From a virus: a stretch of 30,706 bases of DNA. The position numbers and the translations under genes were made by a program. This document shows positions 7,769 through 16,088 of the stretch, in pieces. The notes beneath the pieces are model-generated. The model did not search any database. It saw only the letters and a program-made list of their open reading frames with translations, and had not been told where the DNA came from. The stretch spans positions 1-30,706 of IMG/VR virus record IMGVR_UViG_3300031857_016441. The stretch is one strand, 5' to 3'. Numbering within the stretch: position 1 is the stretch's first letter; every line of letters begins with the position of its first letter.

Positions 7769-8707
7769 TTAAAGGTTTGTAAAATTTTGATTGTTTTTGT
7801 TTACTACGAATTTATATGCACTCATCAATTGTTTGATTCCGTAATCTAAATCATAAATTGGTTTCCATCCTTTGCTTTCTAATTTCTCATTAGATACGAT
7901 ATAATTTCTTTTATCAAAATCTTCTTTGAAATCATCTTGCTTAATCACCAATGATGGAATATGTGATTTAATTTTTTCTGCTAATTCTAATTTACTCAAG
8001 TTAGCGGTTGATAACCCTACATTAAATGCCTGTCCTTTACATGCTTCATAATTTTCAATTATAAATTGGAATGTACGAGCTATATCCTGAACGTGGATGT
8101 AGTTTCTTTTAAAGTGTGCTTCAAACAATACTAAATACCCATCAACTACACTCTTATAAACAAAATCATTTACTAATAAATCAGTTCTCATACGAGGTGA
8201 TACACCAAATACAGTTGCTAATCTTAATGATACACCATTACCATTTGCTAACATAGTGTTCTCTGCATCACATTTAGTTTTAGCGTAAAGTGATAATGGA
8301 TTGAATGGAGATTCTTCTGTAATAATTGAATCGGATGAACCATATTGTGAGTTAGTATTAGGTAAGATTAACTTTTGGTCATCTCTTAATACTTCAACAA
8401 CATCCGCTACTTGCTGATAGTTTACTGCTATCGTTAATTCTGGATTAGCTTTACACGCAGGCATACCCACAATTGCTGCTAATGGAATAATAACATCATG
8501 CTCACTTACTAATTTTTGCAATAACTCTTTATTTCTAACATCCCCTAGTTCAAATTTGAATCCCTCTCTTTTGAATAGATGTAAAAGCGATAATTGGTCA
8601 TACATTAAGTTGTCCAATACCGTAACTTCGTAGCCGTTATTTAATAACTGCTCTGTCAATGTAGAACCTAAATATCCCGCTCCACCTGTGATTAAAACTT
8701 TATTCAT
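7769..8707 (-). CDS. Extended SDR nucleotide-sugar epimerase/dehydratase
   Basis: This 312-residue protein is an NAD(P)-dependent extended short-chain dehydrogenase/reductase. It has the Rossmann motif TGGAGYLG (7-14), the NAD ribose-contact region VLDNL, and the catalytic pair Y141/K145 in LYAKTK. NTNSQYG at 117-123 supplies the Thr/Ser of the catalytic triad. Enzymes of this type oxidise a nucleotide sugar at C4 and then epimerise, dehydrate or decarboxylate it. The segment LRLATVFGVSPRMRTDLLVNDF matches the substrate-binding side of this family. The exact reaction cannot be read from the sequence; a C4 epimerase is the default guess. Confidence 0.83.
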   Translation of the reverse strand: MNKVLITGGAGYLGSTLTEQLLNNGYEVTVLDNLMYDQLSLLHLFKREGFKFELGDVRNKELLQKLVSEHDVIIPLAAIVGMPACKANPELTIAVNYQQVADVVEVLRDDQKLILPNTNSQYGSSDSIITEESPFNPLSLYAKTKCDAENTMLANGNGVSLRLATVFGVSPRMRTDLLVNDFVYKSVVDGYLVLFEAHFKRNYIHVQDIARTFQFIIENYEACKGQAFNVGLSTANLSKLELAEKIKSHIPSLVIKQDDFKEDFDKRNYIVSNEKLESKGWKPIYDLDYGIKQLMSAYKFVVNKNNQNFTNL

Positions 8708-8710
8708 ATT

Positions 8711-9349
8711 TTATTTATTTTTTTGTAACATTATGTGAAATGATTGAGAACCGCCTCTTACCCAATATTGGAACGGATACTCTTTAACAACTAAATTCGT
8801 ATTTTTTAAAACTTCTGGAAATATCGTTGTTAGCCATTCTTCTTTTGTATTTACGGTTTGATGCAAAGGTCCATCTGGATGCATTGCAATTGATGCCAAA
8901 AAGATTCCATCGGTTTTAAGAGAATTGTTTATGTTTTCAAACAATAAACTCAAATCAGAATATTTGATATGTTCAACAACTTCCCATGCGGTAATAACAT
9001 CAAATAAAATAGGCGTTACTTCTTCATCATTAAAAATTTTAAAAGGTTTTGTGATATCGCATGTAAAAAGAATTTTATTACCATACTCTGGCCAATTTGC
9101 TCTATTATTTACCAAACTATAATCACTTCCTTCTAATCCAATACTAACATTACCTTTATTGTGCAAATCAACAACCAACTGTCCACCCGAACAACCTAAA
9201 TCTAAAAAATTTATTTTTTCATTTTTAAAATGAGCTGTAAGTTCATCTAAAAAGTTGATATCGGTTGAATTGTCATGTGCAGTTCCGTGTGGATAAAGGT
9301 GGTCCGGTGAATCGGATGCAATTGGGTATTGTGTTTCTATTTTTATCAT
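8711..9349 (-). CDS. Class I SAM-dependent methyltransferase
   Basis: This 212-residue protein has the class I methyltransferase fold. The SAM-binding loop is INFLDLGCSGGQ (46-57), followed by an acidic strand end in GLEGSDYS and a later DVITAWEVVEHI, the post-II/III region common to small-molecule methyltransferases such as UbiE/COQ5 relatives. The substrate is probably small: its position among nucleotide-sugar enzymes suggests a sugar or glycan hydroxyl or carboxyl. It is only 21 bases from the next gene downstream and 3 bases after the stop of... its upstream neighbour's coding block in the same direction, so it is part of the island transcript. A second, distinct methyltransferase lies at 12058-12720. 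Confidence 0.82.
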   Translation of the reverse strand: MIKIETQYPIASDSPDHLYPHGTAHDNSTDINFLDELTAHFKNEKINFLDLGCSGGQLVVDLHNKGNVSIGLEGSDYSLVNNRANWPEYGNKILFTCDITKPFKIFNDEEVTPILFDVITAWEVVEHIKYSDLSLLFENINNSLKTDGIFLASIAMHPDGPLHQTVNTKEEWLTTIFPEVLKNTNLVVKEYPFQYWVRGGSQSFHIMLQKNK

Positions 9350-9370
9350 AATATTTGTTTTTTATTTTTT

Positions 9371-10132
9371 TTAATTATACCAGTATAAGTTTGGTTGTAA
9401 CGGCATTGCCACTGTCCAATCGTGGTAATCTTGCTTTACCATTAGAAAATTGATATTGTGTTTCTTTAAAGTTGTAATCATAAAATAAACTTTATCCTTT
9501 AAGTATTCAAAGGAATGATTATTTTCCATACCACGTTTTGTTAAAAAGGTTTCTACTATTTTTGTTTCAGCCGGTCTATTAATAACGGTTGATTCCTGAT
9601 AATCAAATAAATCAAGCATATCAGTTACGGCCCCACTTATACAATAATCCATTAAGTATCCACCACTAACAGTTCCAACATCCGCCGAATTTACATATGC
9701 AAAAAATCCTAATTTATCAAAATTAAAATTGTTAATAAATTCATGTAGTTGTACAATAAATTGGTCACTTCTCATTCTGATACAATACTTTTTATTTTGT
9801 TTATTTAAATGATTAGCACCTAATAAAGAAGCCGCACATTGTTTATTAACATTTCCAAATCCAGAAAAGCTAGGTACATCTAAAACGATAACTTCAAATC
9901 CATTTTCTTTTAATGTATCTATTTTATAATCTGGCTCACTGTTATCTACAACAAATAAAACATTTTTTATACCTTTATAAAAATCTAAAAGTATATCCAA
10001 ATGTGTCAAATGTCCTATTATCATTATATTAACATCATCGCTAAATCCGTTTCTAACTTCTAAAGAAGTATTCTTGCAATATTCTCTTACATATTCTGCC
10101 GAATAATATTTTCTGTATTGTTCCCAACTCAT
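9371..10132 (-). CDS. WavE-like glycosyltransferase
   Basis: This 253-residue protein resembles WavE-type lipopolysaccharide synthesis proteins, which are GT-A-like. The supporting pattern is a 'N-x-Q' segment (FGNVNKQCAASLLGA) followed by KYCIRMRSDQFI, matching the family's conserved 'iktRsDq' strand, in which the aspartate is the likely metal ligand. The C-terminal half ends in DYHDWTVAMPLQPNLYWYN. It begins in an ATGA overlap with the upstream SDR gene (10129-10132), so it is probably translated by re-initiation and made in step with that enzyme. No membrane segment is seen. The call to WavE is from pattern memory; glycosyltransferase in general is more secure. Confidence 0.65.
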   Translation of the reverse strand: MSWEQYRKYYSAEYVREYCKNTSLEVRNGFSDDVNIMIIGHLTHLDILLDFYKGIKNVLFVVDNSEPDYKIDTLKENGFEVIVLDVPSFSGFGNVNKQCAASLLGANHLNKQNKKYCIRMRSDQFIVQLHEFINNFNFDKLGFFAYVNSADVGTVSGGYLMDYCISGAVTDMLDLFDYQESTVINRPAETKIVETFLTKRGMENNHSFEYLKDKVYFMITTLKKHNINFLMVKQDYHDWTVAMPLQPNLYWYN

Positions 10133-11103
10133 ATTCTGTTTTTTATATCGTTATATACTATTGTTAATCCATCTCTTAAAGATGTTTGTGCTTCCCATCC
10201 TAATTCTTGTTTTACCAAACTACAATCACACCATTGTCCCCAAATGACTGTGTTCTTTGTTGTATCCCATTCAATATTAATATCTTTACCACTAATTTCA
10301 ACAACATTATTTGCTATTTCCTCAATGGTACATCTCTCACCTTTACCAACATTATACGGTCCAACTATTTGTTTTGTATTCATTGCTTCAATCATTTTTT
10401 CAATACAATCCAATGCATCATTGATGAAACAATAAGAACGAGTTTCCTTTCCAGTTCCCCATACACTAAATGGTACTTCAGGATATTTGATTGCTCTATG
10501 TGAGAATACAGGAATTACTGAACCCGTTTCTAATCCATAATCTTGATTTGGTCCGTAGATACCAATGAATCTTGCTATTGCTACTTTCAACCAATCGTTT
10601 TCAACTACCGCTGATTCAATCGCCTTCTCACCAATCAATTTTGCCCAACCATATGTTAGTTCAGGATTTGCTGGGTAAGCTTCTGATTCTTTAATCATTG
10701 GGGAATCTGCTATCGTTTGTAATTCCTTTGGATAAATGTGTGCAGATGATGCGTAAAAGTATGTATCTATTTTATTCTCAATAATACCTCTCAATACATT
10801 ACTATCCATTTTTATATTAGAGTTCATCACTTCATATGGCTTTGATAGATACGTTCCAATACCACCAACTTTGGAAGCTAAATGAATTACCATATCTTTA
10901 CCAATAAAATATCTACTACATTCATCATAGTCTGTCAAGTCACTATGTACCATTTTAATAGATGGAATAACATCCGAAATAAATTCAATTCTACCTCTTT
11001 CCAAATTGTCTATTACCGTAATATCATGCCCTTTCTCAACCAATCGTTTAACTAAATGAGAACCTATGAATCCGGCCCCACCTGTAATTAATATTTTTTT
11101 CAT
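10129..11103 (-). CDS. SDR epimerase resembling GDP-mannose 3,5-epimerase
   Basis: This 324-residue extended SDR has TGGAGFIG (7-14) and the catalytic pair Y151/K155 in YGWAK. The closest remembered pattern is GDP-mannose 3,5-epimerase: YASSAHIYPKE, then KESEAYPANPELTYGWAK, then WGTGKETRSYCFINDA. In the plant enzyme the position after SSA is a cysteine that acts in epimerisation (SSACIYP); here it is histidine (H122). The reaction may therefore differ, for example a single epimerisation or a C4 reaction. It would work on a GDP- or other NDP-hexose made for the neighbouring transferases. The start shares one base with the stop of the next SDR gene upstream (TAATG). Confidence 0.8.
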   Translation of the reverse strand: MKKILITGGAGFIGSHLVKRLVEKGHDITVIDNLERGRIEFISDVIPSIKMVHSDLTDYDECSRYFIGKDMVIHLASKVGGIGTYLSKPYEVMNSNIKMDSNVLRGIIENKIDTYFYASSAHIYPKELQTIADSPMIKESEAYPANPELTYGWAKLIGEKAIESAVVENDWLKVAIARFIGIYGPNQDYGLETGSVIPVFSHRAIKYPEVPFSVWGTGKETRSYCFINDALDCIEKMIEAMNTKQIVGPYNVGKGERCTIEEIANNVVEISGKDINIEWDTTKNTVIWGQWCDCSLVKQELGWEAQTSLRDGLTIVYNDIKNRI

Positions 11104-12050
11104 TATAATCTTACTTTATCTTTATTGTTTGCATACCAATCGATTGTAATTTTTAAACCATCTTTTAGTTTAGTTTCAGGAACATATCCAAATGCCTTTT
11201 CAAATTTAGTCATATCATAAAATCTTCTAGGTTGTCCATCGGGTCTATCTGAATTCCAAACTATGTTTCCTTTATAATCTACTAATTCTGCAATCGTTTC
11301 AACCAATTCTTTAACAGTTGTTTCAACTCCAGTGCCCAAATTAAAAGGACCACTTTCTTTACAATCAACCGAATCTATAATAGCTTTAACAGCATCATCA
11401 ACATATAAAAATTCTCTAGTTGCTTTACCAGTACCCCACACTTCTACACTATCTAACTTATTTTCATTAGCTTCAATAAATTTTCTAACCAATGCAGGTA
11501 CTACATGCGATGCTTCTAAATTGAAGTTATCACCCGGACCATATAAGTTTGCCGGAAGTAATATTGTAGAATCAAATCCATATTGTTCTCTATATGCCCA
11601 ACTTTGTATAATTAAATTTTTCTTAGCCAATGAATATCCATATGAATTTTCATCTGGTAATCCTAACCAAAATCCTTCTTCGGTGAATGGTACAGGTAAA
11701 TGTTTAGGATATCCACACCCAGCTGCAAATGATACAACTTTTTGTACATTAAATAAATGCGATGAATGCATCACATTAACTCCCATCATAATATTTTCAT
11801 AAAAAAATTCAGCAGGTTTTGCCTTATTAATTGCAACTCCACCAACTTTACCAGCTAAATGAAATACTATATCAGGTTTATTCAAAAGAAAATAATCTTC
11901 AGTTTCATCCTGATTGATTAGATTCAATTCTGTCGATGATGGTGTTAGTATATTCGTTGCACCCATTTGTGTTAGAATTCTAACTAATGCTTTACCAACA
12001 AACCCATTAGCTCCAGTTATTAGTATTTTTTTGTTTATCCAACTTTTCAT
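11103..12050 (-). CDS. GDP-L-fucose synthase-like SDR with altered active site
   Basis: This 315-residue protein matches GDP-L-fucose synthase (GMER/WcaG), which epimerises and reduces GDP-4-keto-6-deoxymannose. Conserved points are TGANGFVG (12-19), Y139/K143 in GYSLAKK, LPANLYGPGDNF, and ASHVVPALVRKF, whose histidine aligns with the active-site histidine. The expected GSSCIYP stretch reads AAGCGYP (109-115): the cysteine is kept (C112) but the catalytic serine is replaced by alanine (A110). It is a paralogue of the gene at 12722-13672, which keeps the serine. It could have reduced activity, a different substrate, or form a heterodimer with its paralogue; these are inferences. Confidence 0.84.
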   Translation of the reverse strand: MKSWINKKILITGANGFVGKALVRILTQMGATNILTPSSTELNLINQDETEDYFLLNKPDIVFHLAGKVGGVAINKAKPAEFFYENIMMGVNVMHSSHLFNVQKVVSFAAGCGYPKHLPVPFTEEGFWLGLPDENSYGYSLAKKNLIIQSWAYREQYGFDSTILLPANLYGPGDNFNLEASHVVPALVRKFIEANENKLDSVEVWGTGKATREFLYVDDAVKAIIDSVDCKESGPFNLGTGVETTVKELVETIAELVDYKGNIVWNSDRPDGQPRRFYDMTKFEKAFGYVPETKLKDGLKITIDWYANNKDKVRL

Positions 12051-12057
12051 TTTCTTA

Positions 12058-12720
12058 TTATTTTAATTTATATGCTAATTCGGCAGTTGTTCCCCATCTC
12101 AATGCACATCCAGAAGTATTATTACTATTAAATAATTTTCTTTCAAGTTCAACAAATCCGTATGTTTCTTCCATTTCAATTTTCCATAAAAATTCAGGCT
12201 TAACATTACAATGAACTCTATCTACTGCACCACTATATGCCCAACTAGCAGCCGATGCGTATAGTACCGAATCTTTATGCATATGTTTTTTTATATTTTC
12301 TATAAATTGTGGAAATGTATCTGATTGTATATGTTCAAAATGTTCAAACGATGTAATAACATCAAATTTTACTATATCATTATTTTCGTCCACCAATGTA
12401 TAATCAACATCAGTTCTTAATATAAAATGGTAATTTTTATCAATAGTATTTAACTGTAATGTTTCATAATTTCCGTCTAAACTAACTGCCAAATAATCAT
12501 CGCCAAATTCTCTTACTCGCTTGGATATGAATGCTGCACCACTTCCAATATCTAAAAACTTTCTAGCATTTGGATACATTTCTTTTAAATCCTCTGCAAA
12601 TGCGTACATATCATGCGCAATTGGTTCAATTGTATTTATACCATCGTGGTGTTGATATCCCGGAAATTCCATATCGGTAATACCTTTATTATCCGTATTT
12701 AATTGTGTTATTGTTATCAT
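12058..12720 (-). CDS. Class I SAM-dependent methyltransferase (second)
   Basis: This 220-residue protein has a class I methyltransferase core: KFLDIGSGAAFIS (54-66) is the SAM loop and VITSFEHFEHI the post-II/III strand and helix. The acidic residue expected at the end of strand 2 lies in VSLDGN. It differs in sequence from the methyltransferase at 8711-9349, so the two probably act on different positions or acceptors. The N-terminal 40 residues contain a GYQHHDG segment that may help shape the substrate pocket. It lies between two fucose-synthase-like genes, which suggests O-methylation of a deoxyhexose, but the substrate is not shown by the sequence. Confidence 0.78.
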   Translation of the reverse strand: MITITQLNTDNKGITDMEFPGYQHHDGINTIEPIAHDMYAFAEDLKEMYPNARKFLDIGSGAAFISKRVREFGDDYLAVSLDGNYETLQLNTIDKNYHFILRTDVDYTLVDENNDIVKFDVITSFEHFEHIQSDTFPQFIENIKKHMHKDSVLYASAASWAYSGAVDRVHCNVKPEFLWKIEMEETYGFVELERKLFNSNNTSGCALRWGTTAELAYKLK

Positions 12721-12721
12721 C

Positions 12722-13672
12722 TTATTTAATTAAATGTTTATTTTCGTTATACCAATCAATAGTTTTTTTAAGATTGTTTTCTAATGTATCTGGTTGAATA
12801 GTATCCATCCATCCAAATTTTTCTTTTGCTAAATCAATTTTAAGAACTTTATGTTTAACACCAACAAATCTATTAGTATTATAAAATATGTTTCCATCAT
12901 ATCCTACTAAAGTTTTAATAGTTTCTGCTAAATCTTTAATAGTATGTGTTACTCCGGTTCCAATGTTGATAATCTCACCCTCATAATCGATAACACCTAA
13001 TAATGCTTTAATTTGGTCTTCCACATAAATTAATTCTCTAGTTTGAGTACCATCTCCCCACACTTCAACTTCAGGTAAATTATTATCTTTAGCTTCTACA
13101 AACTTTCTAATTAAAGCAGATACAACGTGCGCTTTTTCTCTATCAAAAGAATCATGTGGTCCATATAAAGTTGCGAATACAACCGTTGTTCCTTTTAAAC
13201 CATATTGTTCTTTATATGCTTTGATTCCGGTTGTCATAACTTTTTTAGTTAATCCATAGATATCAACTGATTCATGCATCGGGCCATCCCAATAATCAGT
13301 TTCACTTAATTCTTGTATGTTTCCAGGATATGAGCAAGAACTACCAATACCAATTAATTTAGCTTGCGGCTGATATTTGTGCCAACAAGTAAATGTATTT
13401 GTATGTATTCTACAATTTATATCAAACTGCTCTGCTTTATGATGCAAAGGCCAATCACCCGCACCCTGTAACACAGCTGCGTGTACGATATAATCGTATT
13501 CTTTATTAAAATCGGTAAATGCTCTTTCCGCTTCAGAAAGAATTGATAGGTCATAATTTGAACCGAAATAATCGGCTATACCATCATTTTCCGTAATATA
13601 CTTTGCTAAATTCTTTCCTAAGAATCCAGTTCCACCAGTTATTAAAAACTTTTTACCTTTTACTATTTCCAT
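12722..13672 (-). CDS. GDP-L-fucose synthase-like SDR with intact active site
   Basis: This 316-residue SDR belongs to the GDP-L-fucose synthase family. It has TGGTGFLG (12-19), GSSCSYP (110-116) with the catalytic serine and cysteine, Y139/K143 in YGLTKK, and KAHVVSALIRKF with the active-site histidine. VFATLYGPHDSF and WGDGTQTRELIYVED are further family landmarks. All residues expected for GDP-4-keto-6-deoxymannose epimerisation and reduction are present. The enzyme that makes that substrate, GDP-mannose 4,6-dehydratase, is not recognised in this window and would have to come from the host or from elsewhere in the genome. The start overlaps the upstream glycosyltransferase gene by 10 bases. 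Confidence 0.84.
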   Translation of the reverse strand: MEIVKGKKFLITGGTGFLGKNLAKYITENDGIADYFGSNYDLSILSEAERAFTDFNKEYDYIVHAAVLQGAGDWPLHHKAEQFDINCRIHTNTFTCWHKYQPQAKLIGIGSSCSYPGNIQELSETDYWDGPMHESVDIYGLTKKVMTTGIKAYKEQYGLKGTTVVFATLYGPHDSFDREKAHVVSALIRKFVEAKDNNLPEVEVWGDGTQTRELIYVEDQIKALLGVIDYEGEIINIGTGVTHTIKDLAETIKTLVGYDGNIFYNTNRFVGVKHKVLKIDLAKEKFGWMDTIQPDTLENNLKKTIDWYNENKHLIK

Positions 13673-14604
13673 TTTTTATTGTTTTTTATATGTTCGTATA
13701 ATTTTTTCGATGTATAATTTAAACTCTTATTATAAGCGTTTTCAATCATTTGTTCGTAATCTTTATAATTGTTAAGGATATCTTTAATCAATCCTTCTAA
13801 TTCACTATTTTCGTTAAAATAAATAAAATCTTCACCAGGTGTATAATAATCTTCTATTATATTCCAATGGTCTCTTTTACATAATATCAAAGTTCTACTA
13901 AACGCAGATTCATGTACTCTTTGTTTAAATTGTGGAACTCTACCATGTTCATCCATATATTGAAATGCTGGATTTTCTTCCCATCTCTCATGCATTCTAA
14001 CAACTTCTCTTTGGTCAGGTCTAAAATGCAATAAATTATAACATACTGATATTTTTGTTTTTGCAACTATATCTAATTTTTCTTTGAATGAAACATTATG
14101 GTCAGTTGGTCTATAAATTCCATCATACCATTGTTGAGAAACAAATTTATAATTAAAATTTCGTATTTGTTGAATACATTCAGCGTGGTCTATACCATGT
14201 ATACCACCGAAATAACAAACATCATAAATCTTTTCTTGTCTTTCAGGAATTATATCATCTCCAAAAGGATAAAATATTGCTTCATGCCTATCATCACCTA
14301 AACAATCATTTAACCACTTTGCAGTATATGGACATATTGTATATACTTTTGTAAAATATAATATTTGTTCAAATGCACTTTGACCGGCAGGGTCTGCCGC
14401 GAATACAAACTCACAAGGTTGCCAAAGATTTAAAAGTTTTCTACTTTTAAAGTTTTGATATTGCTTTTGTAAATCAAAATTCAATGTACAATTAATACCA
14501 TACATTAGAATATCACTATCGCTTTGCTCGGAGTGTTTTTCAATTTTTAAATAATCATTTACTCCATCTGGTGTATCACCACCCATATCTTTTACTACTA
14601 GCAT
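13663..14604 (-). CDS. GT-B glycosyltransferase, CgeB-like
   Basis: This 313-residue protein resembles CgeB-like GT-B glycosyltransferases (glycosyltransferase 1 C-terminal domain). Support comes from the order of segments: an N-terminal Rossmann-like half ending in a KVYTICPYTAKWL strand/helix, YDVCYFGG at the domain boundary, an arginine/glutamate-rich middle, and a C-terminal QRVHESAFSRTLILCKR followed by YYTPGEDFIYF, the 'R-FE-a..g...l' and 'E.g.d.l.f' region that binds the nucleotide in this group. It contains an unusual VRMHERWEENPAFQYMDEHGR insert just before that region. Ends overlap both neighbours by 7-10 bases. Donor and acceptor are unknown. Confidence 0.72.
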   Translation of the reverse strand: MLVVKDMGGDTPDGVNDYLKIEKHSEQSDSDILMYGINCTLNFDLQKQYQNFKSRKLLNLWQPCEFVFAADPAGQSAFEQILYFTKVYTICPYTAKWLNDCLGDDRHEAIFYPFGDDIIPERQEKIYDVCYFGGIHGIDHAECIQQIRNFNYKFVSQQWYDGIYRPTDHNVSFKEKLDIVAKTKISVCYNLLHFRPDQREVVRMHERWEENPAFQYMDEHGRVPQFKQRVHESAFSRTLILCKRDHWNIIEDYYTPGEDFIYFNENSELEGLIKDILNNYKDYEQMIENAYNKSLNYTSKKLYEHIKNNKKWK

Positions 14605-15455
14605 ATTATATAATTGTTTGGATAAAATTTTTCTCTTTTTAAAGTTGGTTCGTCAGGATGATAATATTCAGGTGCTACCACAATCTTATTAGGATTTGGA
14701 TTAACATATGCCGCCCACCATCCAAAACTACTAGCATGCGAAAGTATGTTATGGTCACAACTCATTATCAATGAAAAATCATCTATTTGCTGATTGCCTT
14801 CTGAAAAAAGAAATTCATCTCCTTTAAAGAAACTTCTACACCAATCAACATCTATTTTATTATCTTCATTAAATCTCTGTCCACCTGTGAATACTAAAAA
14901 CTTTACATTCTTTCCTTCAAATACTTTTTTAGCGTTGTTAAAGTAAGTTTCATACACACCACCCGGTTCAAACGCTTGAATTAATCCAGTTTGTCCGTTT
15001 GTCATATTATCACCTCTCCTAACATGCACACTTACTATTTCGCAGTTATGTTGTCCTTTTAAATAATCAATAAATTTAGTTGCTTTATTTAAATACTCTT
15101 GTTTAGGTGTAAGTTCTTTTTTAATTTGTTCGGTATAATCTTCAAAATAAAACATACTTTGAAAAAATCCCTCTATTGTTGTACCATCTGGTAAATTAAA
15201 GAAATTAGAATCGTATTTTTGCCAGTTTGGTTCTTCGTAATGATACTGCAATTTACTAGCATCTTCCTGTGTTAGATATCCACATTCTATATTAAACTTA
15301 TCTAACAAAGAAGTTTGTCCATGCCAACTCATTGTTTGTGGATTTGGTATTTTTACTTCATATCCATTTTTTAGTGCCAATCCCTTTAAAGCTGCATATT
15401 GAAACAATTGATTTCCCAATCTTCCTAACTCTCCTAATTTATGAAATGTAACCAT
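14598..15455 (-). CDS. GT11 family alpha-1,2-fucosyltransferase-like
   Basis: This 285-residue protein is a GT11 glycosyltransferase, the family of bacterial and animal alpha-1,2-fucosyltransferases. Motifs are GRLGNQLFQYA (11-21), GFFQSMFYFED (96-106), VSVHVRRGD (141-149), in which the HxRRxD loop contacts GDP-fucose, and ILSHASSFGWWAAY (237-250), equivalent to the family's 'SNSTFSWWaA'. Length is typical. The presence of two GDP-fucose-synthase-like genes in the same run supports GDP-fucose or a close relative as donor. Two glycines (in SSFGWW and near the FEPGG loop) vary from the usual serine-rich pattern but the motif is intact. This is the strongest clue to the identity of a sugar in the product. 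Confidence 0.9.
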   Translation of the reverse strand: MVTFHKLGELGRLGNQLFQYAALKGLALKNGYEVKIPNPQTMSWHGQTSLLDKFNIECGYLTQEDASKLQYHYEEPNWQKYDSNFFNLPDGTTIEGFFQSMFYFEDYTEQIKKELTPKQEYLNKATKFIDYLKGQHNCEIVSVHVRRGDNMTNGQTGLIQAFEPGGVYETYFNNAKKVFEGKNVKFLVFTGGQRFNEDNKIDVDWCRSFFKGDEFLFSEGNQQIDDFSLIMSCDHNILSHASSFGWWAAYVNPNPNKIVVAPEYYHPDEPTLKREKFYPNNYIIC

Positions 15456-16087
15456 TATTCTATTACTTTATTATTTTTAAAAACGGTGAATTCAGTTAAA
15501 TCTCTATAACCATTCAATTCTCCCTGGTCTGAATTATGAAGTGGTAAGTTTTGCATCATAGCCAAACCATGTGCTGCTTGTTGTGGAGTCATATACATAT
15601 TCCATCCTAAAAACTCAATATCATCATCTTTGTAATACTTCTCACTTCTACCTTCATAACGAGCTCTTTTAAACCATTCAGCCGCTTTAGCATCATCGGT
15701 AAGAATCATACCACCTTTCCAAATTGGAAGTAACTTTTTAATATGAAACGATAATCCCATATAAGTTCCTGGCTGATACATTCCTTGTGTAAATCTTTTA
15801 GCTGCATCCCAAATCGGATATGGTTTCAATTGATATGCACCAACCCAATGATTTGTTTCAGGTCTTTTATCAAAGATAACTTCTCCACCGGCGTGTATAA
15901 TTGATTGTGGAACTGAAAGATATGTTTTGGATGGGATAGTAACTTCTTTTACTTCCAAATATTTACAAATTAAGAATAGTGCGTTTGTACAACTATCAAT
16001 TGAAATAGCAAATGGTGCTTTCGTATATTCTGCTACTTCTTCCTCAAACATCTTTACGATTTTATATGGGTTGTGTAATTTTATCAT
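15455..16087 (-). CDS. Half-length DegT/DnrJ/EryC1/StrS aminotransferase
   Basis: This 210-residue protein matches the PLP domain of sugar aminotransferases: FEEEVAEYTKAPFAISIDSCTNAL near the start, IPSKTYLSVPQSI, the PLP-ring aspartate in WDAAKRF (D94), and SFHIKKLL with the probable internal-aldimine lysine K118. The following GEGG of the family reads WKGG (123-126). Normal family members have about 370-390 residues; this one ends soon after MTPQQAAHGLAMMQNL, so the C-terminal small domain is missing. The stop overlaps the start of the fucosyltransferase cleanly (TAATG), which argues against a fresh frameshift. It may transfer an amino group to a keto sugar, or be a non-catalytic relic. Confidence 0.8.
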   Translation of the reverse strand: MIKLHNPYKIVKMFEEEVAEYTKAPFAISIDSCTNALFLICKYLEVKEVTIPSKTYLSVPQSIIHAGGEVIFDKRPETNHWVGAYQLKPYPIWDAAKRFTQGMYQPGTYMGLSFHIKKLLPIWKGGMILTDDAKAAEWFKRARYEGRSEKYYKDDDIEFLGWNMYMTPQQAAHGLAMMQNLPLHNSDQGELNGYRDLTEFTVFKNNKVIE

Positions 16088-16088
16088 A

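Noticed and set aside
11332-11802. 156-aa open frame on the plus strand
   Set aside because: It is antisense to the GDP-fucose-synthase-like gene, which has clear motifs; no leader or promoter of its own is seen.
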